This document shows, in pieces, positions 36,306 to 44,731 of a stretch of 64,000 bases of DNA. The notes beneath the pieces are model-generated. The model did no database searches. It worked only from the letters and a program-made list of their open reading frames with translations, and was not told the DNA's origin. The translations under genes were made by a program, and so were the position numbers. How positions within the stretch are numbered: the first letter of the stretch is position 1; each line of letters opens with the position of its first letter. The stretch comes from Phycisphaerales bacterium (lineage in GTDB: Bacteria > Planctomycetota > Phycisphaerae > Phycisphaerales > UBA1924), in contig WFPK01000104.1 of assembly GCA_015487555.1 (NCBI GenBank), positions 25,348-89,347 of the forward strand. Reading direction: 5' to 3'.

Positions 36306-36394
36306 GGGTGTCACGGCTTGACCGTCTTCGGCAGGCCGTGCTCTTGGATCGTTCGGAAGACACGGCTTGCCCTTCGGGTCAAGCCGTGGCGCCC
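36306..36394. repeat. Composite palindromic repeat, copy 1
   Basis: An 89-base element between convergent scpA and the aminotransferase gene. The two arms are each hairpins: CACGGCTTG/CAGGCCGTG in the left arm (one G-T pair), around ACCGTCTTCGG, and CACGGCTTG/CAAGCCGTG in the right arm around CCCTTCGGGT. The outer ends are GGGTG and GGCGCCC, slightly decayed relative to the other three copies, which begin GGGTGCCAC. It may also act as a bidirectional terminator here. Confidence 0.85.
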
Positions 36395-36399
36395 GTGCG

Positions 36400-37674
36400 T
36401 TAGCTCAACCCCTCAACAAATCCCTTGAACCGATCCATCCCCTCGTTGATCTGCTCGTCGGAGCAGGCGAAGGAGATGCGGAGGTGGTTGGCGGAGATGC
36501 CTCCGAAGTCGTCGCCGGGGACGAAGGCGATGTGGGCTTCGTCGAGCATAGCTTCGGAGAGGCTTGGGGCATCGGTGATTTTGGTGCCTGCTTTGCTGGT
36601 CTTGCCGAAGAGTGCGGAGACATCGGGGAAGACATAGAACGCCCCGGTGGGGGTGGGGCAGGTGAGGCCTGGGATTTCGCTGAGCCGATCCATGATGAGT
36701 TTCGCTCGCGACGCAAAGGCCTGCCGCATCGTCTCGACCGTCTCGGCGACGGCTGGGTTGGTCAGCGCTTCGCGGATGGCGGGGTAGTTGAAGCTGGTGA
36801 TGTTGGTCGTCATCTGCCCTTGCAGCGTGCCCATCGCTTTGATGAACTTCTTGCCGAACTCGCCGGGCATGGCGACATACCCGATGCGCCATCCGGTCAT
36901 GGCGTAGGCCTTGGACATGCCGTTGAGTGTGATGACGCGGCCAGCGATCTCGGGGATAGACCCGATCGAGAAGTGGGCGTGCTGGCCATAGACGATTTTT
37001 TCGTAGATTTCGTCGGTGAGGACAACCAGATTGGGCGCGATGTCGATGGCTTCATGGATGACCTTGGCGAGTTCGCGCAGGTCGGATTCGCAGTACATGG
37101 TGCCGCAGGGGTTGGAGGGGGAGTTCAAGATCAGCAATCGCGATCGCGGGGTGATGGCGTCGGCAAGTTGCTTGGGTGTGATGCGAAAGTCGGTCTCTGG
37201 GCCGGCGTTGATTTCTTTGACCACCCCGCCGCTGAGTTCGCAGATGGGGCGATAGGAGACCCATGCGGGGGTGGGCAGGATCATCTCCCAGGGGTCTTCC
37301 ATGGGGCGGTGGAAATCGAAGAGGCACTGCATCGCTCCATAGAGCACATGCTTGCCTCCTGCGCCGATGGCGATATGTTCGCCGGTGAGTCCCTGGATGT
37401 TGTTCTCGGTTTCGAGCTTGTCAGCGATGCACTGGCGGGTTTGCATATCGCCGAGTGTGGGCATGTACTTGGTTTGTCCATCGAGCATGGCCTTGATGGC
37501 GGCGTCTTTGATGGGGCGAGGGGTATCAAAGTCGGGCTCGCCAGCAGCAAACCCGAGCACATCGACGCCCGATGCTTTGAGGGCTTTGGCGCGGTTGTTG
37601 AGGGCAACAGTAATCGAAGGCTTGAGCCCCGAAACACGACGAGAAAGCACAGGCGAGAGGATGGGCGTGGTCAT
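36400..37674 (-). CDS. Class I/II aminotransferase (aspartate aminotransferase type)
   Basis: A 424-residue PLP-dependent aminotransferase. The N-terminal part has SGLKPSITVALNNRAKALKASGVDVLGFAAGEPDF, close to the AspC-Ib type. The PLP lysine lies in LNGMSKAYAMTGWRIGY near residue 250, and the substrate-binding arginine is expected in HLRISFACSD near the C-terminus. NSPSNPCGTMY and VVLTDEIYE complete the fold. The most likely reaction is transfer of an amino group between aspartate and 2-oxoglutarate, but other acceptors are possible. Convergent with scpA, and divergent from rpsO. Confidence 0.9.
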   Translation of the reverse strand: MTTPILSPVLSRRVSGLKPSITVALNNRAKALKASGVDVLGFAAGEPDFDTPRPIKDAAIKAMLDGQTKYMPTLGDMQTRQCIADKLETENNIQGLTGEHIAIGAGGKHVLYGAMQCLFDFHRPMEDPWEMILPTPAWVSYRPICELSGGVVKEINAGPETDFRITPKQLADAITPRSRLLILNSPSNPCGTMYCESDLRELAKVIHEAIDIAPNLVVLTDEIYEKIVYGQHAHFSIGSIPEIAGRVITLNGMSKAYAMTGWRIGYVAMPGEFGKKFIKAMGTLQGQMTTNITSFNYPAIREALTNPAVAETVETMRQAFASRAKLIMDRLSEIPGLTCPTPTGAFYVFPDVSALFGKTSKAGTKITDAPSLSEAMLDEAHIAFVPGDDFGGISANHLRISFACSDEQINEGMDRFKGFVEGLS

Positions 37675-38018
37675 GTCCAGACTCTAGCACAACCGATGCC
37701 CGAGCCCCATCCTCGATCCGGACGAATCTGATGGGAAGGGATGGATCATCAGGCCGAAGTTTTCGCCGGGTCTCTGCGAGGCTGCCAGGCCTGCGTATAT
37801 CGGCCCGGCAACCTCGCGTGGCAACGCCCGAATTTGGGCTTCAATGTCCTTTTGGGCCCAAGAATCATGCTCTCTGGGGCAGAATCCATGCGAAACACGC
37901 CCCCCGGCGGGCTACTATCTGGGCACAGGCCATCCCGGGGTGGTCTGCACGATTTGGTTGGCGGCACAAGCAGCGGGGTGTTCCTGCTTCAGTGTCCGCG
38001 ACGGAAGGAAGAAGAACC
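37675..38018 (+). other. Intergenic region between aminotransferase and rpsO
   Basis: A 344-base divergent gap that should hold the rpsO-pnp promoter and leader. I see GGAAGGAAG just before the rpsO start (a strong ribosome site) and a small palindrome GCCC-N6-GGGC near 37830. I see no reliable -35/-10 pair and no clear regulatory fold. Confidence 0.4.
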
Positions 38019-38288
38019 ATGCCATTACCGACAGCTGAGAAAGCGCAGATCATCAAAGACTTCGCACGCACCGAGGGCGATTCGGGCTCGCCTGAGGTCC
38101 AGATCGCTTTGCTGACCGCCCGTATCAAACAGGTGGCGACACACCTCAAAGAGAACAAGCAGGACATGCACAACCGCAGAGGATTGGTCATGATGGTTTC
38201 CAAACGAAACCGCCTGCTCCGCTACCTTGCCCGCAAAGACCGCAACGCGTATCTCGATACCATCAAGCGTCTTGGCCTGCGGAAATAG
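38019..38288 (+). CDS. rpsO: 30S ribosomal protein S15
   Basis: An 89-residue S15, which binds 16S rRNA early in small-subunit assembly. It has KDFARTEGDSGSPEVQIALLTARI, then THLKENKQDMHNRRGLVMMVSKRNRLLRYLARKD and IKRLGLRK, as in all S15 proteins. Start at 38019 is supported by GGAAGGAAG about 8 bases upstream and by normal length; a longer in-frame start at 37731 would add 96 unrelated residues. pnp follows, the classic pair. In enterobacteria S15 represses its own translation, which cannot be judged here. Confidence 0.98.
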   Translation: MPLPTAEKAQIIKDFARTEGDSGSPEVQIALLTARIKQVATHLKENKQDMHNRRGLVMMVSKRNRLLRYLARKDRNAYLDTIKRLGLRK

Positions 38289-38299
38289 AACGATTGATC

Positions 38300-38334
38300 G
38301 CCCCGCGTGTCTGGAAAGATTCGCGGGGCTTTGT
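38300..38334 (+). terminator. Terminator between rpsO and pnp
   Basis: Eight perfect pairs (38300-38307 with 38322-38329) around a 14-base loop, followed by TTTGTTGTT. The 13-base segment GGGGCTTTGTTGT from the 3' arm is repeated directly 2 bases later (38325-38337 and 38340-38352), a partial duplication of the terminator end. Confidence 0.82.
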
Positions 38335-38567
38335 TGTTAGGGGCTTTGTTGTAAAAGTTTCTCGTAAAAAACAGTTGGAAGACCAAGAACCATCGGCCCA
38401 GAAAACGACCATCGGTCGTGAGTGAGGATGGAGCCGAATCTGTTGGCGATCCGTGCGAGCGCATCACAGTGATGTATCGACGGATCACGCGGGCACCTCG
38501 CACCCGCGCACAGTATCGCCCTATAGATCAATAGGAATACTGCTTATATTGGAAGGCAAAGAAGAAT

Positions 38568-40853
38568 ATGACAGACTCAAACACACCTACCGTCGTCGAA
38601 AAAATGATCGGCGGACGCATGATGCGTATGGAAACCGGACAGATCGCAAAGCTTGCATCAGGACATGTCCTCGTATCCCACGGCGACACCACCGTCGCGG
38701 CATCACTCTCAAGAGCTGCACCACGCCCGGGGCTCGACTTCTTCCCCATGCAGGTCGACTACCGCGAAAAACTCTCCGCGGGAGGTAAGTTCCCAGGCGG
38801 GTTCCGCAAGCGCGAAGGTGCACCAAACGAAAAAGAAATCCTCACCATGAGGATGATCGACCGTCCGATCCGCCCGCTGTTCCCCGATGGATTCATCGAG
38901 GAAATCCAGATGCAATGCTGGGTTATGAGCCACGACGGTGAGAACGACGCCGATGTCATCGCAGGCACCGCGGCGGCGACCGTCCTCTCGATCTCCGATG
39001 CGCCGTTTGAAGGCCCGCTGGCCACCGTTCGCGTCGCACGCATCTTCACCGACGACGGCGTCAAGCACATCATCAACCCAACCAACGCTCAGCTCGAATA
39101 CTCCGATATGGACATGGTCCTCTCGGGGCATCGCGATGGGATCAACATGATCGAAGTCGGCGCAGCCGAGGTTCCTGATGATGAAATCCTCGAAGCCATC
39201 GAGTTTGGGATCAAAGAGGGCATCGAGCCCATTCTTGATCTGATCGACGAACTCGTCGCCAAGGTTGGCAAAGAAAAACGACTCGGCGATCACATGAACC
39301 TCATCCCCGATGAGATTATGGACGAAGTCACCAAGCTCGTGGAAAAAGACTTGACCCAAGCCCGTCAGATCAAATCAAAGAACGAACGAGGAACCAAGGT
39401 CGCCGAGATCAAATCGAAGATGCTCGAAGAGCACTTCCCCATCAATGAAGATGCCACCCCCGGCGAGTTCGAAGCATCAAAGAAACGCAGGGGACAGGCC
39501 AACGAGGCCTTTCGCAAGCTCGAGAAGAAGATCACCCGCAAGCTTATTGTCGAGAAGGGGCTCCGGGCCGACGGGCGAGGATTCAAAGAAATCCGCCCGC
39601 TCTACATGGAAGTCGGCAAGTTCGCACGAACCCACGGCTCGGCGCTCTTCCAACGAGGCGAAACCCAGTCGCTCGTCACCACCACCTTGGGCACCGGACG
39701 CGATGAACAGGTCGTCGATGGACTCATGCCTGAGTATTCCAAAAAATTCTATCTCCACTACAACTTCCCGCCATTCTGTGTCGGCGAAGCCGGGCGAATC
39801 ATGGGCCCAGGGCGGCGAGAGATCGGACACGGCGCATTGGCCGAGCGTTCCTTGGTAGGCGTGCTTCCAAGTGCTGAAGATTTCCCCTACACCATCCGAC
39901 TCGTCTCCGATATTACCGAATCCAACGGCTCATCGTCGATGGCATCGGTCTGTGGCGGGTGCTTGGCACTCATGGATGCAGGTGTCCCGATCACCAACAC
40001 CTGTGCGGGTATCTCCGTTGGACGATTCACCGATGAAAACGGCGAGAATGAGGTCTTCGTCACCGACATCATCGGCGAAGAAGACTTCTTCGGCGATATG
40101 GACTTCAAAGTCTCAGGAACCCGCGATGGGATCACCGGCATCCAGCTCGATCTCAAAGCCCGAGGGCTCGTCCTTTCGCAGGTCGAAGAAATCTTCGCTC
40201 AGGCCAATGTCGGACGCATGGAACTCATCGAGCAAATGGAACAAGTCATCCCCGCCCCACGCGAGAAGACTTCCAAGTACGCCCCGATGATGATCCAGCT
40301 CAATATCGAGGTTGAAAAGATCGGCAAGCTCATCGGCCCCGGCGGTAAAACCATCCGCGCATTGCAAGACAAATACAATGTCAATGTTGATGTCGAAGAT
40401 GATGGCACCGTGATGGTCTCCTCGACCAACCGCGAGAATGTCGAAAACGCCGAGGCCGAGATCGCGGCCCTGTGCGAAGATGTCCGCGCGGGCACCATCT
40501 ACGAAGGCAAGGTCGTCTCGGTCAAAGACTTCGGTGCCTTCATCGAGATCGCACCAGGGACCGACGGCATGTGCCATATCTCAGAACTGGCAGACGGGTT
40601 TGTGGATAATGTCCACGATGTCGTCTCGTTGGGTGATATGGTCAAGGTCAAGGTGATGCTCGTTGACGACCAGGGACGGATCAAACTCTCGATCAAACGC
40701 GCTGATCCGAACTTTGAAGAAAAGCCAAGGGGCGAAGGAAGAGGCGAGGGTGATCGTGAGAATCGAGATGGCGGAGGTGGTGGAAATGACAAGCCCCGTC
40801 GTCGCCGTGGTGGAAAATCTCGACGCAATGAGGAAAAAGCCTCTACCGAATGA
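38568..40853 (+). CDS. pnp: Polyribonucleotide nucleotidyltransferase
   Basis: A 761-residue PNPase, a phosphorolytic 3' to 5' exoribonuclease and part of RNA turnover machinery. It has a first RNase PH domain (KMIGGRMMRMETGQIAKLASG, RRAP-type region PRPGLDFFPMQVDYREKLSAGGKFPGGF) and a second RNase PH domain (RPLYMEVGKFARTHGSALFQRGETQSLVT). A KH domain (KIGKLIGPGGKTIRALQ) and an S1 domain (YEGKVVSVKDFGAFIEIAPGTDGMCHISEL) follow. The C-terminal tail is Gly/Arg/Glu rich and ends in a basic stretch. It lies 279 bases after rpsO, beyond a terminator, so it may have its own promoter. Confidence 0.98.
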   Translation: MTDSNTPTVVEKMIGGRMMRMETGQIAKLASGHVLVSHGDTTVAASLSRAAPRPGLDFFPMQVDYREKLSAGGKFPGGFRKREGAPNEKEILTMRMIDRPIRPLFPDGFIEEIQMQCWVMSHDGENDADVIAGTAAATVLSISDAPFEGPLATVRVARIFTDDGVKHIINPTNAQLEYSDMDMVLSGHRDGINMIEVGAAEVPDDEILEAIEFGIKEGIEPILDLIDELVAKVGKEKRLGDHMNLIPDEIMDEVTKLVEKDLTQARQIKSKNERGTKVAEIKSKMLEEHFPINEDATPGEFEASKKRRGQANEAFRKLEKKITRKLIVEKGLRADGRGFKEIRPLYMEVGKFARTHGSALFQRGETQSLVTTTLGTGRDEQVVDGLMPEYSKKFYLHYNFPPFCVGEAGRIMGPGRREIGHGALAERSLVGVLPSAEDFPYTIRLVSDITESNGSSSMASVCGGCLALMDAGVPITNTCAGISVGRFTDENGENEVFVTDIIGEEDFFGDMDFKVSGTRDGITGIQLDLKARGLVLSQVEEIFAQANVGRMELIEQMEQVIPAPREKTSKYAPMMIQLNIEVEKIGKLIGPGGKTIRALQDKYNVNVDVEDDGTVMVSSTNRENVENAEAEIAALCEDVRAGTIYEGKVVSVKDFGAFIEIAPGTDGMCHISELADGFVDNVHDVVSLGDMVKVKVMLVDDQGRIKLSIKRADPNFEEKPRGEGRGEGDRENRDGGGGGNDKPRRRRGGKSRRNEEKASTE

Positions 40854-40895
40854 TTTTGCCCGGTCTGGGGGCAAAATCGCCGATTTCTGAATAAA

Positions 40896-40936
40896 AAATA
40901 GCCCGGTGGGACAGAAGTTCTCATCGGGCTATTTGA
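40896..40936 (+). terminator. Rho-independent terminator after pnp
   Basis: Thirteen pairs with one G-T wobble (40896-40908 with 40922-40934) around a 13-base loop, preceded by AAAAAA and followed by TTTG. Its last bases overlap the -35-like box of the next gene. Confidence 0.85.
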
Positions 40937-40960
40937 CGCGCTTGCATATTTTGGTATGCT
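40933..40960 (+). promoter_or_regulatory. Candidate promoter for the cold-shock domain gene
   Basis: TTGACG at 40933-40938 and TATGCT at 40955-40960, 16 bases apart, resemble a sigma-70 type promoter. It would give a leader of about 230 bases before the start at 41196. Long leaders are common for cold-shock genes, where they act as temperature-responsive RNA. Confidence 0.45.
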
Positions 40961-41195
40961 GGGCATATGACACGCCGAGTTCTCGTGGGCGGTCGGAGCA
41001 GTTTCTTTTGTGAGGGTTGCTCATATTTCAGAACCACCAGCCATCCAGGGGACTCAATGGATGAATCGGTTGGGCTGAGCGCATGATGGGGTATTGTGCG
41101 TTCGACGGGTATGCGACTTTGGTTGCGTGCTTCCTGTGAAGGCATCGTTGCTGGGATGTTTTGTGGAAAGGTCCGGGTTCGCCCGGGAGTATGAC

Positions 41196-41549
41196 ATGAC
41201 GGACGATTCCAAACAGGGTGCAGGTCAGGGTGCAGGTCAGGGTGCAGAAAACCAAGGTACAAACCATTTGCGTGAAGTTCAGGGGACGGTGAAGTGGTTC
41301 GATCCTCGCAAGGGGTTTGGGTTCATCATCGGCCCCGATGAACAGGACATCTTTGTGCATTTCACAGTCATCGAAGGCGACGGATTCCGTGTGCTCAAGG
41401 ATGGATCGGGGGTTTGCTACGACGCGGAGGAAAACGAGAAAGGGTGGCGTGCGACGAAGGTGTATGCGATCGTTGAGGAAGAATCCCAAGATGGAGCGCC
41501 CGAGGTCATCGTCCCGCGAAGGACTTATTCGCGCACACCAAGGCGGTGA
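41196..41549 (+). CDS. Cold-shock domain protein
   Basis: A 117-residue protein with a short Gly/Gln-rich N-terminal tail, a cold-shock domain (about residues 28-95) and a basic C-terminus (PRRTYSRTPRR). The nucleic-acid-binding motifs are GFGFI and DIFVHFTVI, with VQGTVKWFDPRKGFGFI at the start of the domain. It probably binds single-stranded RNA or DNA. GGGAG lies 6 bases before the ATG. The N-terminal tail GAGQGAGQGA is encoded by a 12-base tandem repeat (GGTGCAGGTCAG). A longer in-frame start at 41094 has no ribosome site. Confidence 0.9.
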   Translation: MTDDSKQGAGQGAGQGAENQGTNHLREVQGTVKWFDPRKGFGFIIGPDEQDIFVHFTVIEGDGFRVLKDGSGVCYDAEENEKGWRATKVYAIVEEESQDGAPEVIVPRRTYSRTPRR

Positions 41550-41557
41550 GCCAGGCT

Positions 41558-41665
41558 ACAGAGGGACGGTACAGAGGGACGGTACAGAGGGATGGCTGCA
41601 GAGGGGCAGCGACAGACGCAGTAGCAGACGGACGGCTGGCTACAGAGGGGGGCTACAGAGAGATA
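41558..41665 (+). repeat. Tandem 13-base repeat region downstream of the cold-shock gene
   Basis: Three near-identical 13-base units beginning TACAGAGGGACGG at 41558-41596, then degenerate copies to about 41665. Purine-rich on the plus strand. The rest of the 293-base gap up to the kinase gene shows nothing I recognise. It is not a CRISPR array because there are no spacers of uniform length. Confidence 0.75.
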
Positions 41666-41842
41666 TGCTGACCGATGCGCATGCGCCGGTTGGATTTGGT
41701 TCGTTTCGATTCATACCATCAGCCGATCCTATTTTATTGACCCAATGGGTATTCCCGCGCCGGGTGGGAGCTTGGATGTCTATCAGCGTTTGCTGATGTC
41801 GATGCCGGGGAATAAGTCAGCGGGTCTGTTCGGGAGAGCATT

Positions 41843-42697
41843 GTGGTGATGATCTGGGTGGGGGTTGCGCTCGTCGCAGGGTTGGTGATTGGAAGCAGTG
41901 TTGCCTACCTGCTCGCCGCTCGTCGTGTGCGCCTCTCGATCGTTCGTGTGCACAATGCCCGCAAGCGGGCTCAGGCGGCTGAGCACCTTGCCGAGATCGG
42001 TTCGATGACCGGCGGCTTAGCCCACGAGATCAAAAACCCGCTCTCGACCATCGGGCTCAACGCCCAGCTTCTGAGTGAAGCCATCGAAGATCTGCCGATC
42101 GAAGAGCAGGATCGGTCTCGATTGGTGCGTCGGATTGATGCCCTCGGGCGCGAGACCGAGCGTTTGCGTGGGATTCTTGAGGATTTCCTCGAATACGCCG
42201 GCGAGCTTCGGCTGAGTATCACCGAACATCCGGTCAATACCATCGTCGAGGAGCTGGCAGATTTCTTCTCCCCGATGGCCGATGGGGCCGGGGTGAGGCT
42301 GCGCGTCGAGCTTGATCCCCAGAATCCGATCGTGCCCGTCGATGCCGATCATCTCAAGCAGGCGATGCTCAATCTGATGCTCAACGCCCTGCACGCGATG
42401 GAGCACGCCCAATCACCCGCCCGCGAGCTGATCCTGCGGGTGGAATCGAGTGAAGACGAGCACGATGGCGAGGTCATCCGGATCCATGTCATCGACACAG
42501 GCCCGGGGATCGACGACCAAGCCCGAGCCCGGATTTTTCACCCGTACTTCACGACCAAATCCGGAGGTACCGGGTTGGGGCTTCCCACCGCCCGCAGGAT
42601 TATCCAAGCCCATCACGGGCGACTCGAACTCCACACCGAGCCGGGCAAGGGGACAGATTTTGTGCTCACGCTGCCGATACAAACCCCGGCTCATTGA
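41843..42697 (+). CDS. Sensor histidine kinase
   Basis: A 284-residue kinase with one N-terminal membrane helix (residues about 3-25), a linker, a HisKA domain with His61 in LAHEIKNPLSTIGLNAQLL and an ATPase domain with MLNLMLNALHAM, DTGPGID and GTGLGLPTARRIIQAHHG. It lacks a separate sensor domain, so it may sense through the membrane helix or a partner. No response regulator is adjacent. The start is GTG at 41843, though the GTG or ATG just downstream could also serve. Confidence 0.9.
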   Translation: MVMIWVGVALVAGLVIGSSVAYLLAARRVRLSIVRVHNARKRAQAAEHLAEIGSMTGGLAHEIKNPLSTIGLNAQLLSEAIEDLPIEEQDRSRLVRRIDALGRETERLRGILEDFLEYAGELRLSITEHPVNTIVEELADFFSPMADGAGVRLRVELDPQNPIVPVDADHLKQAMLNLMLNALHAMEHAQSPARELILRVESSEDEHDGEVIRIHVIDTGPGIDDQARARIFHPYFTTKSGGTGLGLPTARRIIQAHHGRLELHTEPGKGTDFVLTLPIQTPAH

Positions 42698-42760
42698 ACT
42701 CGGGGACATATACTGGATTGACCGATTTCACACGATCCGCCCAGAAACAGGACGCCGAGC

Positions 42761-43621
42761 ATGAACCCAGCAATGAAAATCGCATTCTCCACCATCGCCT
42801 GTCCAACATGGACGCTTGAGCAGGTCGCTGCCAAGGCTGCCGAGTTTGGATACCTCGGGCTCGAGCTTCGGAGTTTTTATGACCGGAGTGTCAAGATCAG
42901 TTCCGAACCATTGGGCCTCGAACCTGCAACGATCGAATCGGTCTTTGCCGATGCGGGTGTGACCGCGGTGTCGTTGGCAACCAGTATTCGGTATGACAAA
43001 GCGATCGACCCGCCGGTGATGGGGCGGATGTGTCAGGACGAAGAAGAGGGCGTCTCGGATACCAAGGCCTATGTCGATCTGGCGGATCGCGCCGGGATCG
43101 AGTTTGTGCGTGTGTTTGGCAATCATCTGCCCGCAGCCGAGCCCAGGACCTGGTCGATGCGCCGGGTGAGCGAGCGGCTCAAGCTCGCAGCCCAGACCGC
43201 CCGCAATACCAAGGTCCGTGTGCTGATCGAGAACGCCGGGTCGTTTGCCAATAGCGATGCCCTGCTCGAGCTCATCAACATCGTCGATTCGCCTTGGCTC
43301 GGCGTGTCATTCAATGCGCTGGCATCGCACCAGGGTGGCGAGTGTCCGATCGAGGGGATGCGGAAGCTGGCACCTTATCTTCAGGCTGTGAAGGTCTGCG
43401 ATCTGGATCACGATGGCAACCCGGTCAAGCTCGGGCAGGGCATCATGCCGACCCATGAGATCATCGAGGCGCTGGGGGCGATGGATTATGCCGGGTGGAT
43501 TGTGTATGAGTATCCCAAGCTCTGGCAGATCAACGACGACGGGCTTGATTCGGACGAGATGCTCAAGCACGCAGCCGACACACTCTATCAATGGATGCCC
43601 GCCACGCCGGCGGGGTGCTGA
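42761..43621 (+). CDS. Sugar phosphate isomerase/epimerase-like TIM-barrel protein
   Basis: A 286-residue protein with the fold of the xylose isomerase-like/AP-endonuclease 2 family. It has TIACPTWTLEQVAAKAAEFGYLGLELR at the start, IEFVRVFGNHLPA, VLIENAGSFANSDALLEL and a C-terminal WIVYEYPKLW. Acidic and histidine residues expected at the metal site are present in part (Glu in VLIENAG, Asp in KVCDLDHDG). Function could be isomerisation or epimerisation of a sugar; the substrate is unknown. It is followed by queG after 15 bases. Confidence 0.78.
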   Translation: MNPAMKIAFSTIACPTWTLEQVAAKAAEFGYLGLELRSFYDRSVKISSEPLGLEPATIESVFADAGVTAVSLATSIRYDKAIDPPVMGRMCQDEEEGVSDTKAYVDLADRAGIEFVRVFGNHLPAAEPRTWSMRRVSERLKLAAQTARNTKVRVLIENAGSFANSDALLELINIVDSPWLGVSFNALASHQGGECPIEGMRKLAPYLQAVKVCDLDHDGNPVKLGQGIMPTHEIIEALGAMDYAGWIVYEYPKLWQINDDGLDSDEMLKHAADTLYQWMPATPAGC

Positions 43622-43636
43622 CCCTACGATTCCCTT

Positions 43637-44608
43637 GTGGATCATTCACCATCGCAACAACTCGGCGCTGAGCTGATCGAGCGGGCCCAATCGCTCGGCT
43701 TCGCGCTCGCCGGGATCGCAGGCGTTGAGCCCAGCGATTATGCAAGCGGGCTCCGCCGATGGCTCGACGAGGGCATGCACGGGTCGATGCTGTGGATGGA
43801 AAACTACACCGACAAACGCACCGATCCCGGCAAGCTCATCGACGATGCTCGATCCATCTTGGTGGTGGGGGATGTCTACGCATCGCGCGAGGATAATCAA
43901 GACCCGCCGATTACACCCGGACGAGGCAAGATTGCTCGGTATGCCCGAGGCAAGGATTATCACAAACTGATGAAGAAACGGCTGATGGCGTTGGCGGATG
44001 AGCTGCGAGCGATGCATCCCGAGGCGGCGTTCAAGGTCTTTGTCGATACCGCCCCGGTGCCCGAGCGCGAACTTGCCCAGCGAGCCGGGATCGGATGGGC
44101 TGGCAAGCACACGCTCATCATCCACCCCAAGCTCGGAAGCTACATGTTCATCGGCGGGATCGTGATGACCCTCGACGCATCAGCACCAAGCGATCAGCCC
44201 ACCATCACCAACCACTGCGGGTCATGCAGAGCCTGTATCGACGCCTGCCCGACCGACGCCATCACCGAGCATCAGGTCGATGCCCGCAGGTGCATCAGCT
44301 ACCTCACCATCGAACACCGAGGCGAGATTCAGCCAGAGCTGGCAGCGAAGATGGGCGATTGGTTGTATGGATGCGATATCTGCCAGGAAGTCTGCCCCCA
44401 TAACTCACCCAAGCTCGATGCGGGGCTCGCCAACCCGGCGTACCGATCCCAGCGGTGGAGCTTTGATCTCTTGGAGGTGATTGGGTGGGCTGAGGATGAT
44501 CGGCGCGAGGCGTTCATTGGTTCAGCGATGAAACGCGCCAAGCTTGAGATGATGCACCGCAATGCCAAGATCGTCGCAAAGAATCAAGGCATCGAACTCA
44601 AGAAGTAG
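43637..44608 (+). CDS. queG: Epoxyqueuosine reductase
   Basis: A 323-residue cobalamin-dependent iron-sulfur enzyme that reduces epoxyqueuosine to queuosine in tRNA (positions 34 of His, Tyr, Asp, Asn). It shows IARYARGKDYHKLMKKRL, GWAGKHTLIIHPKLGSY, the first cluster CGSCRACIDACPTDA and the second cluster GCDICQEVCPHNSP, as in QueG. Length is slightly shorter than E. coli QueG (about 380), missing the C-terminal HEAT-like tail. Start is GTG at 43637. The stop codon TAG overlaps the first base of a dispersed repeat. Confidence 0.94.
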   Translation: MDHSPSQQLGAELIERAQSLGFALAGIAGVEPSDYASGLRRWLDEGMHGSMLWMENYTDKRTDPGKLIDDARSILVVGDVYASREDNQDPPITPGRGKIARYARGKDYHKLMKKRLMALADELRAMHPEAAFKVFVDTAPVPERELAQRAGIGWAGKHTLIIHPKLGSYMFIGGIVMTLDASAPSDQPTITNHCGSCRACIDACPTDAITEHQVDARRCISYLTIEHRGEIQPELAAKMGDWLYGCDICQEVCPHNSPKLDAGLANPAYRSQRWSFDLLEVIGWAEDDRREAFIGSAMKRAKLEMMHRNAKIVAKNQGIELKK

Positions 44609-44698
44609 GGTGCCACTACTCGCCCGCAGGGCGCAGTAGTGCGGGGTTCGTTTGCTCAAAAGACACTACTGCGCCGAAGACGGCGAGTAGTGGCACCC
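44608..44698. repeat. Composite palindromic repeat, copy 2
   Basis: A 91-base element from GGGTGCCAC to GTGGCACCC. Left hairpin stem CACTACT/AGTAGTG around the GC-rich inner palindrome GCCCGCAGGGC, right hairpin CACTACT/AGTAGTG around GCGCCGAAGACGGCG. The first base lies in the stop codon of queG. It is separated from copy 3 by 33 bases. Confidence 0.88.
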
Positions 44699-44731
44699 GG
44701 CGAGGAATCAGGGGATTGAAGTATCCGAGTA

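Noticed and set aside
36306..36394. Reading the copy-1 repeat simply as an ordinary terminator for scpA
   Set aside because: Its structure recurs in three other intergenic sites with the same outer ends, so a dispersed element is the better explanation, although it may also stop transcription.
36367..37731. Long plus-strand open frame (454 codons) opposite the aminotransferase gene
   Set aside because: It is the complementary shadow of a clear aminotransferase gene; its product is Gly/Asp/Val rich with no family features and no ribosome site.
41558..41665. Repeated 13-base units considered as a CRISPR array
   Set aside because: Units are directly tandem with no spacers of constant length and no cas genes nearby.
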